The position numbers and the translations under genes are program-made. This document shows positions 1 through 5,866 of a DNA stretch of 5,866 bases, one piece after another. The notes beneath the pieces are model-generated. The model had not been told where the DNA came from and made no database searches. It was given only the letters and a program-made list of their open reading frames with translations. The first letter of the stretch is position 1. Each line of letters starts with the position of its first letter. The stretch is from Actinomycetota bacterium. GTDB taxonomy: Bacteria > Actinomycetota > Thermoleophilia > Solirubrobacterales > Solirubrobacteraceae. The DNA lies in assembly GCA_005788585.1 (NCBI GenBank), contig SYBY01000150.1, positions 1-5,866 of the forward strand, given 5' to 3'.

Positions 1-171
1 GATTTAGGCGACTATGGTTTAGACAACGTTCCAAACTACTATTATTTGCCTACGCAATACGCAGGAAAAATACGAATTAATGTAGTAGCAAATTTCACAG
101 TTAATTACACAAATTTAGTAACAAGCACAATAACAACTTTGACATGTGCGCGTCGATCCGCGAGCGCGTGA
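1..171 (+). CDS. Partial reading frame in AT-rich foreign segment, unknown protein
   Basis: Frame 1 is open from the first base to a TGA at 169-171, while the other five frames all meet stops inside the first 143 bases. That favours real coding in this direction, entering from outside the window. The first 47 or so codons give a polar, Asn/Thr/Tyr-rich, probably beta-rich peptide (begins DLGDYGLDNVPNYYYLPTQ, later NFTVNYTNLVTS) with AT-rich codons such as TTA, AAT and ACA. After about position 143 the same frame reads arginine- and alanine-rich GC-rich sequence that is antisense to the next gene, so its natural C-terminus is missing and the stop is accidental. I do not recognise the family. 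The composition would suit a low-GC bacterium, phage or eukaryote. Confidence 0.45.
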   Translation, partial: DLGDYGLDNVPNYYYLPTQYAGKIRINVVANFTVNYTNLVTSTITTLTCARRSASA

Positions 172-775
172 GGGCGAGGCGCCCCGCTCGGGCCCGGACG
201 CCGGCCCCACTGATCCGCACCTGCTCGAGGCGGGCATCGGCGCCGGGGACGAGGTCGGCCCCGAGCGCCCCGTCGGCGACCGCGACGTCGAGCGCCGAGC
301 CGCGCACGGCCGCCCCGTCGAGCAGTTCCACCGCCGTGCCAGCCACCGCGGGCCCCAGCGCAGGCGTGACCGCGATGTCGTCGGCGACACCCGCGAGACG
401 CACCCCGATCCCGCCGCGTGTCCCGGGCGTCCGCACGGTGAGGCCGCGCGCCGTGGACTGCGGGTCGGCGAGCGCCACCGTCGCGTTCGAGCCCCCGCCC
501 GGAACGACCAGCGTCGCGTCGCGGCCCGCGCCGACGAGCTCGACCGCGTTCCCCGCCTCGAACCTCGCCCCCTCGTGGACCCCCGGGCCGATGAGGATCG
601 TGTCGCGGCCGGCAGGCCCGCCGGCCGCGAGCGCGGCCTCCGTGAGCGACGCGAGCTGCGTGTCGGCCGGGCAGCGCGGATCGCCCACGCAGAACGTGGC
701 CGCTGAGGCGTCGCCCGACCGCCCCAGGACGGCGAAGGCGACCAGGAGCCCCGTGGCGATCCGCCACCCGATCAC
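101..775 (-). CDS. Secreted parallel beta-helix-like protein, C-terminus truncated at the junction
   Basis: The GTG start at 773-775 opens a typical signal peptide: MIGWR, a hydrophobic stretch at residues 6-18, and a likely cleavage site near ASA-A at 23-26. The mature protein begins with two cysteines (C29, C35), followed by an alanine-rich helix and a stretch resembling the opening of pectate-lyase/parallel beta-helix proteins (GRDTILIGPGVHEG at 57-70, AVELVGAGRDATLV at 77-90). Irregular repeats of about 20-25 residues rich in G, A, V and L then follow. Such proteins are exported and often act at the cell surface on polysaccharide or in adhesion; no catalytic residues are recognisable here. 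Native sequence ends at about residue 210 (position 146). The last 14 residues and the TAA at 101-103 come from the AT-rich segment, so the true protein is longer. There is no good ribosome site, but a TACCGT hexamer lies 7 nt before the start, so the message could be leaderless. Confidence 0.7.
   Translation of the reverse strand: MIGWRIATGLLVAFAVLGRSGDASAATFCVGDPRCPADTQLASLTEAALAAGGPAGRDTILIGPGVHEGARFEAGNAVELVGAGRDATLVVPGGGSNATVALADPQSTARGLTVRTPGTRGGIGVRLAGVADDIAVTPALGPAVAGTAVELLDGAAVRGSALDVAVADGALGADLVPGADARLEQVRISGAGVRARAGRLALTRSRIDAHMSKLLLCLLLNLCN
140..148. other. Abrupt composition junction (chimeric join or insert edge)
   Basis: DNA to the left is AT-rich and DNA to the right is very GC-rich, and the change happens within a few bases around 'ttgacatgtgcgcg'. 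The + strand frame from the left and the minus strand beta-helix gene from the right both run into this point and both lose their 3' ends. There is no visible inverted repeat, target-site duplication or tRNA end that would mark a transposon or integrase site. An assembly, library or amplification chimera is the simplest reading. A genuine insertion edge cannot be excluded from this window. Confidence 0.8.
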
Positions 776-780
776 CTGGC

Positions 781-820
781 CGACGGTACCACCGGGAACC
801 CGCGCCCGGTGCCGCCGTCG
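781..820 (-). terminator. Two-part GC-rich hairpin downstream of the SAHH-like gene
   Basis: A perfect 7-bp inner stem (790-796 CACCGGG with 805-811 CCCGGTG) closes an 8-nt loop. It is extended by a perfect 6-bp outer stem (781-786 CGACGG with 815-820 CCGTCG) across a symmetric 3x3 internal loop. It lies 5 nt beyond the SAHH-like stop codon at 826-828. The position fits a terminator for the oxidase/SAHH-like unit. There is no T-run after it, which is common in GC-rich actinobacteria but weakens the call. It also lies just upstream of the next gene's start, so a regulatory role there is an alternative. Confidence 0.55.
783..788 (-). promoter_or_regulatory. Possible -10 hexamer (TACCGT) for a leaderless beta-helix gene
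   Basis: On the minus strand, TACCGT fits the actinobacterial -10 pattern TANNNT and ends 7 nt before the GTG at 775, the spacing expected if transcription starts at the start codon. The same hexamer sits 6 nt before the monooxygenase ATG at 3688. No -35 element is obvious, and the hexamer partly overlaps the outer stem of the 781-820 hairpin. Chance occurrence is quite possible. Confidence 0.25.
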
Positions 821-825
821 CGGGC

Positions 826-2109
826 CTATGTGCCCTGCTCCCAGGAGGTCAGGTACGCCTCCTGAGCGGGCGTGAGCGTGTCGATCTCGATACCGAGCGA
901 CGCGAGCTTCAGACGGGCGATCTCACGCTCGAGCTCCGCGGGGACGGCGAGGACCCGGGGCTCGAGGGTGCCCGCGTGGCGCACGAGATACTCGGCGGCG
1001 AGCGCCTGCCCGGCGAACGCGAGATCCATGACGGCGGCGGGGTGACCCTCCGCCGCGGCGAGGTTGACGACCCGCCCGTGGGCCAGGAGATGCAGCCGCC
1101 GCCCGTCGTCGAGGACGTGTTCCTCGACCTGCGGGCGCACCTCACGCGGCGGGCGAACCGCAGCCTCGCGGAGCTCCGGAAGGTTGATCTCGACGTCGAA
1201 GTGCCCGGCGTTCGCGAGGATCGCGCCGTCGCGCATGCGGGCGAAATGCGCGGCGCCGAGGACGTCGCGGTCACCCGTGACACAGACGAAGACGTCGCCC
1301 CGCTCCGCGGCGTCCAGCGCGGGCATGACCTCGTAGCCGTCGAGGCGGGCCTGCAGCGCCCGGACCGGGTCGACCTCGCAGACGATGACCGACGCGCCGG
1401 CGCCCTTGGCCCGCACCGAGACGCCGCGACCGCACCAGCCGTACCCGAGCACGACGACCGTCCGCCCGGCGAGCAGGACATTCGTCGCGCGCACGATGCC
1501 GTCGAGGGTCGACTGTCCTGTGCCGTGCAGGTTGTCGAACAGCCGGGTGGTCTGCGCGTCGTTGACCGCGACCACCGGGAACCCGAGGGCGCCTTCGGCC
1601 TCCAGCGCGCGCATGCGCAGGACGCCGGTCGTCGTCTCCTCCGTCCCGCCGACGATGCCGTCGAGCAGCTCGGTCCGCGCGCCGTGGATGACGCTGACGA
1701 GGTCCGCGCCGTCGTCCATCGTCACCTGGGGCGCGCCGTCGACGACGGTCGTGATGTGGCGGTAGTACGTGTCGGTGTCCTCGCCCTGCACGGCGTAGAC
1801 CCGGGCGCCGTGCCGATCGACGAGTGCCGCGGCGACGTCGTCCTGCGTGGACAGCGGGTTGCTGGCGCACAGTGCCACGTCGGCACCCCCGGCGACGAGT
1901 GCGCGGACGAGGTTGGCCGTCTCCGCCGTCACGTGCAGACTCGCACCGATGCGGACCCCGTCAAGGGGCCGCTCGGCCGCGAACCGCTCGCGGATCTGCG
2001 CGAGGACCGGCATGTGGGTGTCCGCCCAGTCGATGCGGACCTGCCCCTCCTCGGCGAGGGCGAGGTCGGCGACGTCGTGGCTGGGGGCGCTGGCGGGGGT
2101 GCCATCCAT
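826..2109 (-). CDS. Archaeal-type S-adenosylhomocysteine hydrolase homologue lacking the catalytic lysine
   Basis: At 427 residues this matches the short (archaeal/Thermotoga-like) SAHH class. It lacks the bacterial insert and the PDHYRY tail, ending instead in YLTSWEQGT. The family uses tightly bound NAD to split S-adenosylhomocysteine reversibly into adenosine and homocysteine in the cytoplasm; some archaeal members act on S-inosylhomocysteine. Visible motifs are SLHVTAET (H59), [13 protein letters not shown] (84-96), [11 protein letters not shown] (109-119), MDDGADL (131-137), EETTTGV (157-163), [10 protein letters not shown] (191-200), the Rossmann loop GYGWCGRG (222-229) with E245, NAGHFDVEI (300-308) and GHPAAVMD (355-362). 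The oddity is [12 protein letters not shown] at 182-193: the family has T-K before the FDN block, but residue 188, equivalent to human K186, is Thr (codon ACC). D192 and H303 are kept. The ATG at 2109 directly follows GGGGGAG. The upstream FAD oxidase ends 25 nt away, suggesting one operon. Activity may be altered or lost. Confidence 0.9.
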   Translation of the reverse strand: MDGTPASAPSHDVADLALAEEGQVRIDWADTHMPVLAQIRERFAAERPLDGVRIGASLHVTAETANLVRALVAGGADVALCASNPLSTQDDVAAALVDRHGARVYAVQGEDTDTYYRHITTVVDGAPQVTMDDGADLVSVIHGARTELLDGIVGGTEETTTGVLRMRALEAEGALGFPVVAVNDAQTTRLFDNLHGTGQSTLDGIVRATNVLLAGRTVVVLGYGWCGRGVSVRAKGAGASVIVCEVDPVRALQARLDGYEVMPALDAAERGDVFVCVTGDRDVLGAAHFARMRDGAILANAGHFDVEINLPELREAAVRPPREVRPQVEEHVLDDGRRLHLLAHGRVVNLAAAEGHPAAVMDLAFAGQALAAEYLVRHAGTLEPRVLAVPAELEREIARLKLASLGIEIDTLTPAQEAYLTSWEQGT

Positions 2110-2134
2110 CTCCCCCGCCAGCCTACGCGCTGGC
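2110..2134 (-). promoter_or_regulatory. Intergenic hairpin and ribosome site ahead of the SAHH-like gene
   Basis: The whole 25-nt gap between the oxidase stop and the SAHH-like start is structured. A perfect 6-bp inverted repeat (GCCAGC at 2117-2122, GCTGGC at 2129-2134) encloses a 6-nt loop. It is followed on the minus strand by GGGGGAG (2110-2116), which touches the ATG. The purine run is a plausible but tightly spaced ribosome site. A hairpin placed against it could tune translation relative to the upstream gene; this is inferred from position only. Confidence 0.4.
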
Positions 2135-3502
2135 CTACCGGATCGGGTGGTTCGAGCGGATCAGGTCGTCAGGGTCGACGTCCCCCTTGATGGCCGCGAG
2201 CCGCTCCCACACCTCGGGCCGGTGCACCCGGTCCTCCGGCCGCTCGGCGAAGTTGAGGTAGTGGTCGGTCCGCAGGTGCAGCGTCATGTCGCGGAACGCG
2301 CGCAGGTCACGGCGCAGCATCGTGCCGGACGCCTCGTCCATGATCATCCCGACCGCGAACAGCAGGCTCTCGCCCTCGAAGCGATCGCGGGATCCGGCGC
2401 CCTCGGGTGCCCGGGCGAACGCCCCGCCGAGCTGGCGCAGCTCGGCCATGAGCAACGCGGTCTCACCCGGGGTTCCGGCGAGCTCGACGATCCCGTCGAG
2501 CAGCGCGTCGTCGAGCTCGCCCACCACCGCGTGGTCCCCGTCGGCCGGCACCGGCTCCTCGGGGTCCATGTGGATCCGGCTCAGCGCCACCGGGGGAACC
2601 TCGGCGAACCCGTCCATGACAGGACCGAGCTCGCGCAGGCCACGGAGCTCGCGCTCGACGACCTCGCGCGGAGCGAGCGCCGCCCCGTCGATGACGACGA
2701 AGCTCTGGCCGGCGACCTCCGGCGGCAGCTCGGGCAGCGGCGGCACGTGCAGAATCCGCGCGCTCGTGGTGATCGCGTCGGGCGCGTCGACCATCCAGTC
2801 GCGCCAGCGACGGAGGACCTCGGGCGCCCGGTCGACCGGGTAGAAGATCGCGCCGGCCGAGAGCTCCGACGCGTCGTACAGCCGGAACTCAAGGGCGGTG
2901 ACGACGGCGAACGCCCCGCCGCCGCCGCGCATGGCCCAGAACAGGTCCGGATCTTGATCGGCGGTGATGCGACGCACCTGCCCGTCCGCGGTCACGGCCT
3001 CGATCGCGGTCACGCTGTTGCACGCGAACCCGTGTTGCCGGCCGAGCCAGCTCATGCCGCCGCCGAGTGTGTAGCCGACGACGCCGACGTCCGGCGACGA
3101 GCCGGCGAGCGGCGCCAGGCCGTGCTCGGAGGCGGGCGCGGTGACGTCGAGCCACTGCGCGCCGGCGCCGACGCGGGCGCTCCGCCTCTCGATGTCGAGC
3201 GTGACGGTGCGCATCGCGTCGGTGCGCAGCAGGATGGTGTCGTCGAGAGCACCGAGCGGCACGGCGTTGTGGCCGGTGCCCTGCGGCGCGACCTGCAGGC
3301 CCGCGGCGCGCGCGAGGTCGACCACGGCACGGACGTCGGAGGCATCCTGGGCATGCACGACGGCCGTCGGCCGCTGGTCGGCGGCGAGGTTCCACGCCTG
3401 GCGCGCGGCGTCGTAGGCGTCGTCGCCCGGGGCGGCGACGGCGCCGCGGACGCGCAGGCGCAGTTCGCGCAGCGCGACGGAGGTGGTGTCCAGGGTCAGC
3501 AT
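2135..3502 (-). CDS. FAD-linked oxidase, berberine-bridge/PCMH type
   Basis: The 455 residues show the usual two-domain layout. An FAD-binding PCMH domain covers about 40-208: [21 protein letters not shown], then QGTGHN at 74-79, with H78 at the usual position for an 8-alpha-histidyl FAD link. [18 protein letters not shown] follows at 146-163, and [19 protein letters not shown] at 184-202. A substrate domain ends in a short BBE-like tail ([10 protein letters not shown] at 415-424, [14 protein letters not shown] at 441-454). In the stretch before the GGG ([11 protein letters not shown], 139-149), the place of the second covalent Cys in bicovalent oxidases reads Gly, so a single FAD link is expected. 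Relatives oxidise sugars, alcohols or secondary-metabolite rings using oxygen or another acceptor; the substrate is unknown. No signal peptide is seen. The ATG at 3502 has an excellent ribosome site. Its short gap to the SAHH-like gene suggests co-transcription. Confidence 0.9.
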   Translation of the reverse strand: MLTLDTTSVALRELRLRVRGAVAAPGDDAYDAARQAWNLAADQRPTAVVHAQDASDVRAVVDLARAAGLQVAPQGTGHNAVPLGALDDTILLRTDAMRTVTLDIERRSARVGAGAQWLDVTAPASEHGLAPLAGSSPDVGVVGYTLGGGMSWLGRQHGFACNSVTAIEAVTADGQVRRITADQDPDLFWAMRGGGGAFAVVTALEFRLYDASELSAGAIFYPVDRAPEVLRRWRDWMVDAPDAITTSARILHVPPLPELPPEVAGQSFVVIDGAALAPREVVERELRGLRELGPVMDGFAEVPPVALSRIHMDPEEPVPADGDHAVVGELDDALLDGIVELAGTPGETALLMAELRQLGGAFARAPEGAGSRDRFEGESLLFAVGMIMDEASGTMLRRDLRAFRDMTLHLRTDHYLNFAERPEDRVHRPEVWERLAAIKGDVDPDDLIRSNHPIR

Positions 3503-3509
3503 GGAGATG

Positions 3510-3515
3510 CTCCTC
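3510..3515 (-). promoter_or_regulatory. Ribosome binding site of the FAD oxidase
   Basis: On the minus strand GAGGAG lies 7 nt upstream of the ATG at 3500-3502. This is near-ideal spacing and fixes the start of the oxidase gene. Confidence 0.75.
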
Positions 3516-3675
3516 GTCGGTCACGGGGCAGCCGGTCCGCCCCATGCCCGCAAGCTTCGGCGCTCGCAGGGCCGTCGCCATCGAGGACGACCCCAACGGC
3601 CACCCCAGGGTTTCTTCGGCGCACCCCCGATGCGCGTGCGCGAGAACTACCGATGGCGCGACGCGCGGCGGCGCA

Positions 3676-3681
3676 TACCGT
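3676..3681 (+). promoter_or_regulatory. Possible -10 hexamer (TACCGT) for a leaderless monooxygenase transcript
   Basis: TACCGT fits TANNNT and ends 6 nt before the ATG at 3688, where no ribosome site is visible. This spacing is what a leaderless actinobacterial transcript would have, and it supports the chosen start. The -35 region shows no TTGAC-like sequence. The identical hexamer stands in the same place before the beta-helix gene. Confidence 0.3.
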
Positions 3682-3687
3682 CCGGTC

Positions 3688-5226
3688 ATGGCCAGCACCA
3701 CCACGTACCGGACGCCGCCCACTGCCATCGAGGGCCCGGGCGCACACGGCGCGGAGCAGATGCTCGATGCCGTCATCATCGGCGCGGGGTTCGGCGGGAT
3801 CGCGGCGGCGATCAAGCTGCGCGACGCGGGCTTCCGCGACGTCGTCGTCCTCGAGAAGGGCCCGGACGTCGGGGGCTGCTGGCGGGAGAACACGTATCCG
3901 GGCTGCGCGTGCGACGTGCCCTCGCACCTGGACTCGTACTCGTTCGCGCCGAACCCGGACTGGACGCGCCAGTACGCGCCGCAGGCCGAGATCGAGCAGT
4001 ACGTGCGTGACACCGTCGATGCCTACGACCTGCGCGACGACATCCGGTTCGGCGTGGCCGCCACCGGCGCCGCCTGGGACGACACCGTCCAGGGCTGGCG
4101 GCTGGAGACGTCCGACGGGCCGCTGCTCGCCCGGGTCGTCATCTCCGCGGCCGGGCCGCTGCACCAGCCGCTCATCCCGGACATCCCCGGGCTCGCGGAC
4201 TTCCCCGGCACCGTCTTTCACTCCGCCGAGTGGAACCACGACCATGATCTGACCGGCGAGCGCGTCGCGGTCATCGGCTCGGGTGCGTCAGCCATCCAGT
4301 TCGTCCCGGAGATCGCGCCGAAGGTCGGCCGCCTGGACCTGTTCCAGCGCACCCCGCCGTGGCTGCTGCCGCGCGTCGACTTCGCCATCCCGCGCTGGGC
4401 GCGCTGGGCGCACCGCCATGTCCCGGGCCTGCGGCGCGCGCACCGGCTCGCGATCTTCAGCGGCGCCGAACTGCTCGGCTTCGCCCAGCGCCACCCGCGC
4501 TTCATCGCGCCGCTGCGCGCGGCGGCGACCCGCCATCTGCGCTCCCAGGTCGAGGACCCGGCGCTGCGCGCGCGGCTGACGCCCGACTACGAGCCGGGCT
4601 GCAAGCGCATCCTCTTCGCCAACACGTGGTACCCCACGCTGCAACGCGAGAACGTGGACGTCATCTCCTCAGGGGTGTCCGAGGTTCGTGGCAGCACCGT
4701 GGTCGCCTCCGACGGGACCGAGCGCGAGGTCGACACCATCATCCTCGCGACCGGGTTCCACGTCACGGACCCGCCGGTGGCGACCGCGGTTCGGGGGCCC
4801 GACGGCCGGACGATGGCCGAGACGTGGGACGGCAGCCCGCAGGCGTACCTCGGCACGACCGTCGCCGGGTTCCCCAACCTGTTCCTGCTCGTGGGCCCGA
4901 ACAGCGCCCTCGGGCACTCGTCGATCATCTTCGTGATCGAGCAGCAGGTGCACTACGCCGTCGAGGCGATGCGGCACATGCGAGCGCACGCGCTCGGGCG
5001 CATCGAGGTGGACCCGGCCGTGCAGAAGGCCTACCTGGAGCGCGTCGACCGGCGCCTGGCCGGCGCGGTGTGGGCGACCGGCGGATGCGGCAGCTACTAC
5101 CTGGACGCCACGGGGCGCACCAGCACGATCTGGCCGTGGAGCCTGCCGCGGATGCACCGGATGCTGCGACGTTTCGACGCCGAGCACTACCGGGTGCAGC
5201 GGCGCGTGCCCGCCCCCGTCGAATGA
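3688..5226 (+). CDS. Flavin-containing monooxygenase, type I Baeyer-Villiger-like
   Basis: The 512-residue protein carries two nucleotide-binding Rossmann motifs: GAGFGG (32-37) for FAD and GSGASA (197-202) for NADPH. The Baeyer-Villiger fingerprint FxGxxxHxxxW is present at 172-182 (FPGTVFHSAEW), but the next residue is Asn where the consensus has Pro or Asp. The second family signature, [AG]GxWxxxx[FY]P[GM]xxxD, is matched in full at 62-76 (GGCWRENTYPGCACD). ATGF occurs at 354-357, and the C-terminal CGSYYLDATGRTSTIWPW block at 467-484 is typical of the 4-hydroxyacetophenone/cyclohexanone monooxygenase-like group. These soluble NADPH- and oxygen-dependent enzymes insert oxygen next to a ketone or oxidise S or N atoms; the substrate cannot be told. 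The ATG at 3688 is chosen because the family pattern begins soon after it and the 48 residues that could be added upstream look like noncoding translation. ATG at 3760 (residue 25) is an alternative start. It is divergent from the FAD oxidase and convergent with ahcY. Confidence 0.92.
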   Translation: MASTTTYRTPPTAIEGPGAHGAEQMLDAVIIGAGFGGIAAAIKLRDAGFRDVVVLEKGPDVGGCWRENTYPGCACDVPSHLDSYSFAPNPDWTRQYAPQAEIEQYVRDTVDAYDLRDDIRFGVAATGAAWDDTVQGWRLETSDGPLLARVVISAAGPLHQPLIPDIPGLADFPGTVFHSAEWNHDHDLTGERVAVIGSGASAIQFVPEIAPKVGRLDLFQRTPPWLLPRVDFAIPRWARWAHRHVPGLRRAHRLAIFSGAELLGFAQRHPRFIAPLRAAATRHLRSQVEDPALRARLTPDYEPGCKRILFANTWYPTLQRENVDVISSGVSEVRGSTVVASDGTEREVDTIILATGFHVTDPPVATAVRGPDGRTMAETWDGSPQAYLGTTVAGFPNLFLLVGPNSALGHSSIIFVIEQQVHYAVEAMRHMRAHALGRIEVDPAVQKAYLERVDRRLAGAVWATGGCGSYYLDATGRTSTIWPWSLPRMHRMLRRFDAEHYRVQRRVPAPVE

Positions 5227-5236
5227 CGAGGGCGGG
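5209..5236. terminator. Hairpin at the convergent monooxygenase/ahcY gene ends
   Basis: Bases 5209-5220 pair with 5225-5236 in a 12-bp stem with one C-A mismatch (5216/5229) around a GAAT loop. The monooxygenase TGA (5224-5226) lies inside the hairpin, and the ahcY stop is 12 nt beyond it. A single strong stem between convergent stops 22 nt apart suits a bidirectional terminator. No T-run follows on either strand. Confidence 0.6.
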
Positions 5237-5248
5237 ACGCAGGAGGTC

Positions 5249-5866
5249 CTAGTAGCGGTAGTGATCCGGCTTGAACGGACCGGTGACGGGCACGCCGATA
5301 TAGCTGGCCTGCTTCTCGGTGAGCTTGGAAAGCTTCACGCCGAGCTTGTCGAGGTGCAGCGCCGCCACCTTCTCGTCGAGGTGCTTCGGCAGGACGTAGA
5401 CCTGCTTCTCGTACTCGTCGTTCTTCGTCCACAGCTCGATCTGGGCGATCGTCTGGTTCGCGAACGAGTTGCTCATCACGAACGACGGGTGGCCCGTCGC
5501 GTTGCCGAGGTTCAGCAGGCGGCCCTCGGACAGGAGGATGATCGAGTGGCCGTCCGGGAACTTCCACTCGTCGACCTGCGGCTTGATGTTGATCCGCTCG
5601 GCGACCTTCTCCAGGCCGGCGACGTCGATCTCGTTGTCGAAGTGACCGATGTTTCCGACGATCGCGTTGTGCTTCATCTTCGACATGTGGTCTGCCGTGA
5701 TGATGTCCTTGTTGCCCGTCGTCGTGATGAACACGTCGGCGGTCTCGAGGACGTCCTCGATCGTCTTGACGTCGTAGCCCTCCATGCACGCCTGCAGCGC
5801 GCAGATCTGGTCGATCTCGGTGACGACGACGCGGGCGCCCTGCGCCTTCAGCGAGGCGGCCGAGCC
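5249..5866 (-). CDS. ahcY: Adenosylhomocysteinase, canonical long type, C-terminal half
   Basis: The frame enters from the right window edge and ends at TAG (5249-5251), giving the last 205 residues. It starts just after the glycine loop of the NAD domain ([19 protein letters not shown]), with the NAD-ribose-binding Glu in VVVTEID. It continues through [46 protein letters not shown] and VMSNSFANQ, and ends in [10 protein letters not shown], the conserved tail that reaches the NAD site of the partner subunit. This is the housekeeping enzyme that removes S-adenosylhomocysteine after SAM-dependent methylation and feeds homocysteine back to methionine. Every motif visible agrees with an active enzyme. 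The catalytic Lys/Asp block lies outside the window. It differs clearly from the archaeal-type homologue at 826-2109, so the pair is not a recent duplication. Confidence 0.97.
   Translation of the reverse strand, partial: GSAASLKAQGARVVVTEIDQICALQACMEGYDVKTIEDVLETADVFITTTGNKDIITADHMSKMKHNAIVGNIGHFDNEIDVAGLEKVAERINIKPQVDEWKFPDGHSIILLSEGRLLNLGNATGHPSFVMSNSFANQTIAQIELWTKNDEYEKQVYVLPKHLDEKVAALHLDKLGVKLSKLTEKQASYIGVPVTGPFKPDHYRY

Larger units (their letters stand above)
3503..3687. promoter_or_regulatory. Divergent promoter region between oxidase and monooxygenase
   Basis: These 185 bases separate the divergent starts of the FAD oxidase (minus) and the flavin monooxygenase (plus), so promoters for both must lie here or overlap the genes. 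Apart from the oxidase ribosome site and a possible -10 for the monooxygenase, I see no clear -35/-10 pair and no long inverted repeat of the kind a TetR- or MarR-family operator would show. No regulator gene is present in the window. Confidence 0.5.

Noticed and set aside
1..148. Insertion sequence or prophage edge at the left end
   Set aside because: No inverted repeat, direct repeat, tRNA end, transposase or integrase sequence is visible. A chimeric join explains the break more simply, though it is not proven.
146..875. Overlapping + strand frames opposite the beta-helix gene
   Set aside because: They are Arg/Pro/Ala-rich with no signal or domain. The minus strand frame has a signal peptide and beta-helix character.
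976..2190. 404-residue + strand frame opposite the SAHH-like gene
   Set aside because: It is a mirror of the minus strand gene's GC-biased codons with no recognisable domains, while the minus strand shows every SAHH motif.
2135..3502. Bicovalent FAD attachment (His plus Cys) in the oxidase
   Set aside because: The position expected to carry the second Cys reads Gly. C161 in HGFACNS lies after the GGG motif, not at the covalent site.
3544..3687. Possible 48-residue N-terminal extension of the monooxygenase
   Set aside because: The added sequence is low-complexity GC-rich translation with no homology cue and occupies the divergent promoter region. The family pattern starts soon after the ATG at 3688.
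1847..4252. 801-residue open frame on the + strand crossing three genes
   Set aside because: It is antisense to the SAHH-like and oxidase genes, then passes out of frame through the monooxygenase. Its translation is Arg/Ala/Pro/Ser-rich with no family motif, as expected of GC-rich shadow frames.

Overview
The window is almost entirely high-GC DNA with a strong G/C preference at third codon positions. It carries secreted beta-helix, flavoenzyme and SAHH genes that suit a soil or aquatic actinobacterium. The N-terminus of the beta-helix protein (signal peptide, then FCVGDPRC and a 'GRDTILIGPGVHEG' stretch) resembles Thermoleophilia/Solirubrobacterales proteins. That placement is an inference from protein style, not from a marker gene. 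The first ~143 bases are a different kind of DNA: AT-rich, with one open frame on the + strand. They join the GC-rich DNA abruptly at about 140-148, where genes from both sides are cut off. This looks like a chimeric join (assembly or amplification artefact) or the edge of a foreign insert.

Layout from left to right: (1) 1-~143, AT-rich fragment with a partial + strand reading frame. (2) ~146-775, minus, a secreted beta-helix-like protein that lost its C-terminus at the join. (3) 781-820, a strong hairpin between genes. (4) 826-2109, minus, an archaeal-type (short) S-adenosylhomocysteine hydrolase homologue in which the catalytic lysine is replaced by threonine. (5) 2135-3502, minus, a berberine-bridge-type FAD-linked oxidase, 25 nt upstream of the SAHH-like gene and probably co-transcribed with it. 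(6) 3503-3687, a divergent intergenic region. (7) 3688-5226, plus, a type I Baeyer-Villiger-like flavin monooxygenase. (8) 5209-5236, a hairpin spanning the monooxygenase stop codon, likely a bidirectional terminator. (9) 5249-5866, minus, the C-terminal half of a canonical long-type ahcY, cut by the window edge.

The main biological point is that two different SAHH lineages sit 3.1 kb apart on the same strand. The right-hand one looks like the housekeeping enzyme of the methyl cycle. The left-hand one has an altered active site and is paired with an FAD oxidase, opposite a divergent flavin monooxygenase. A specialised oxidative or methyl-related pathway is possible, but no substrate can be read from the sequence. 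I see no CRISPR array, tRNA, rRNA or recognisable insertion sequence.
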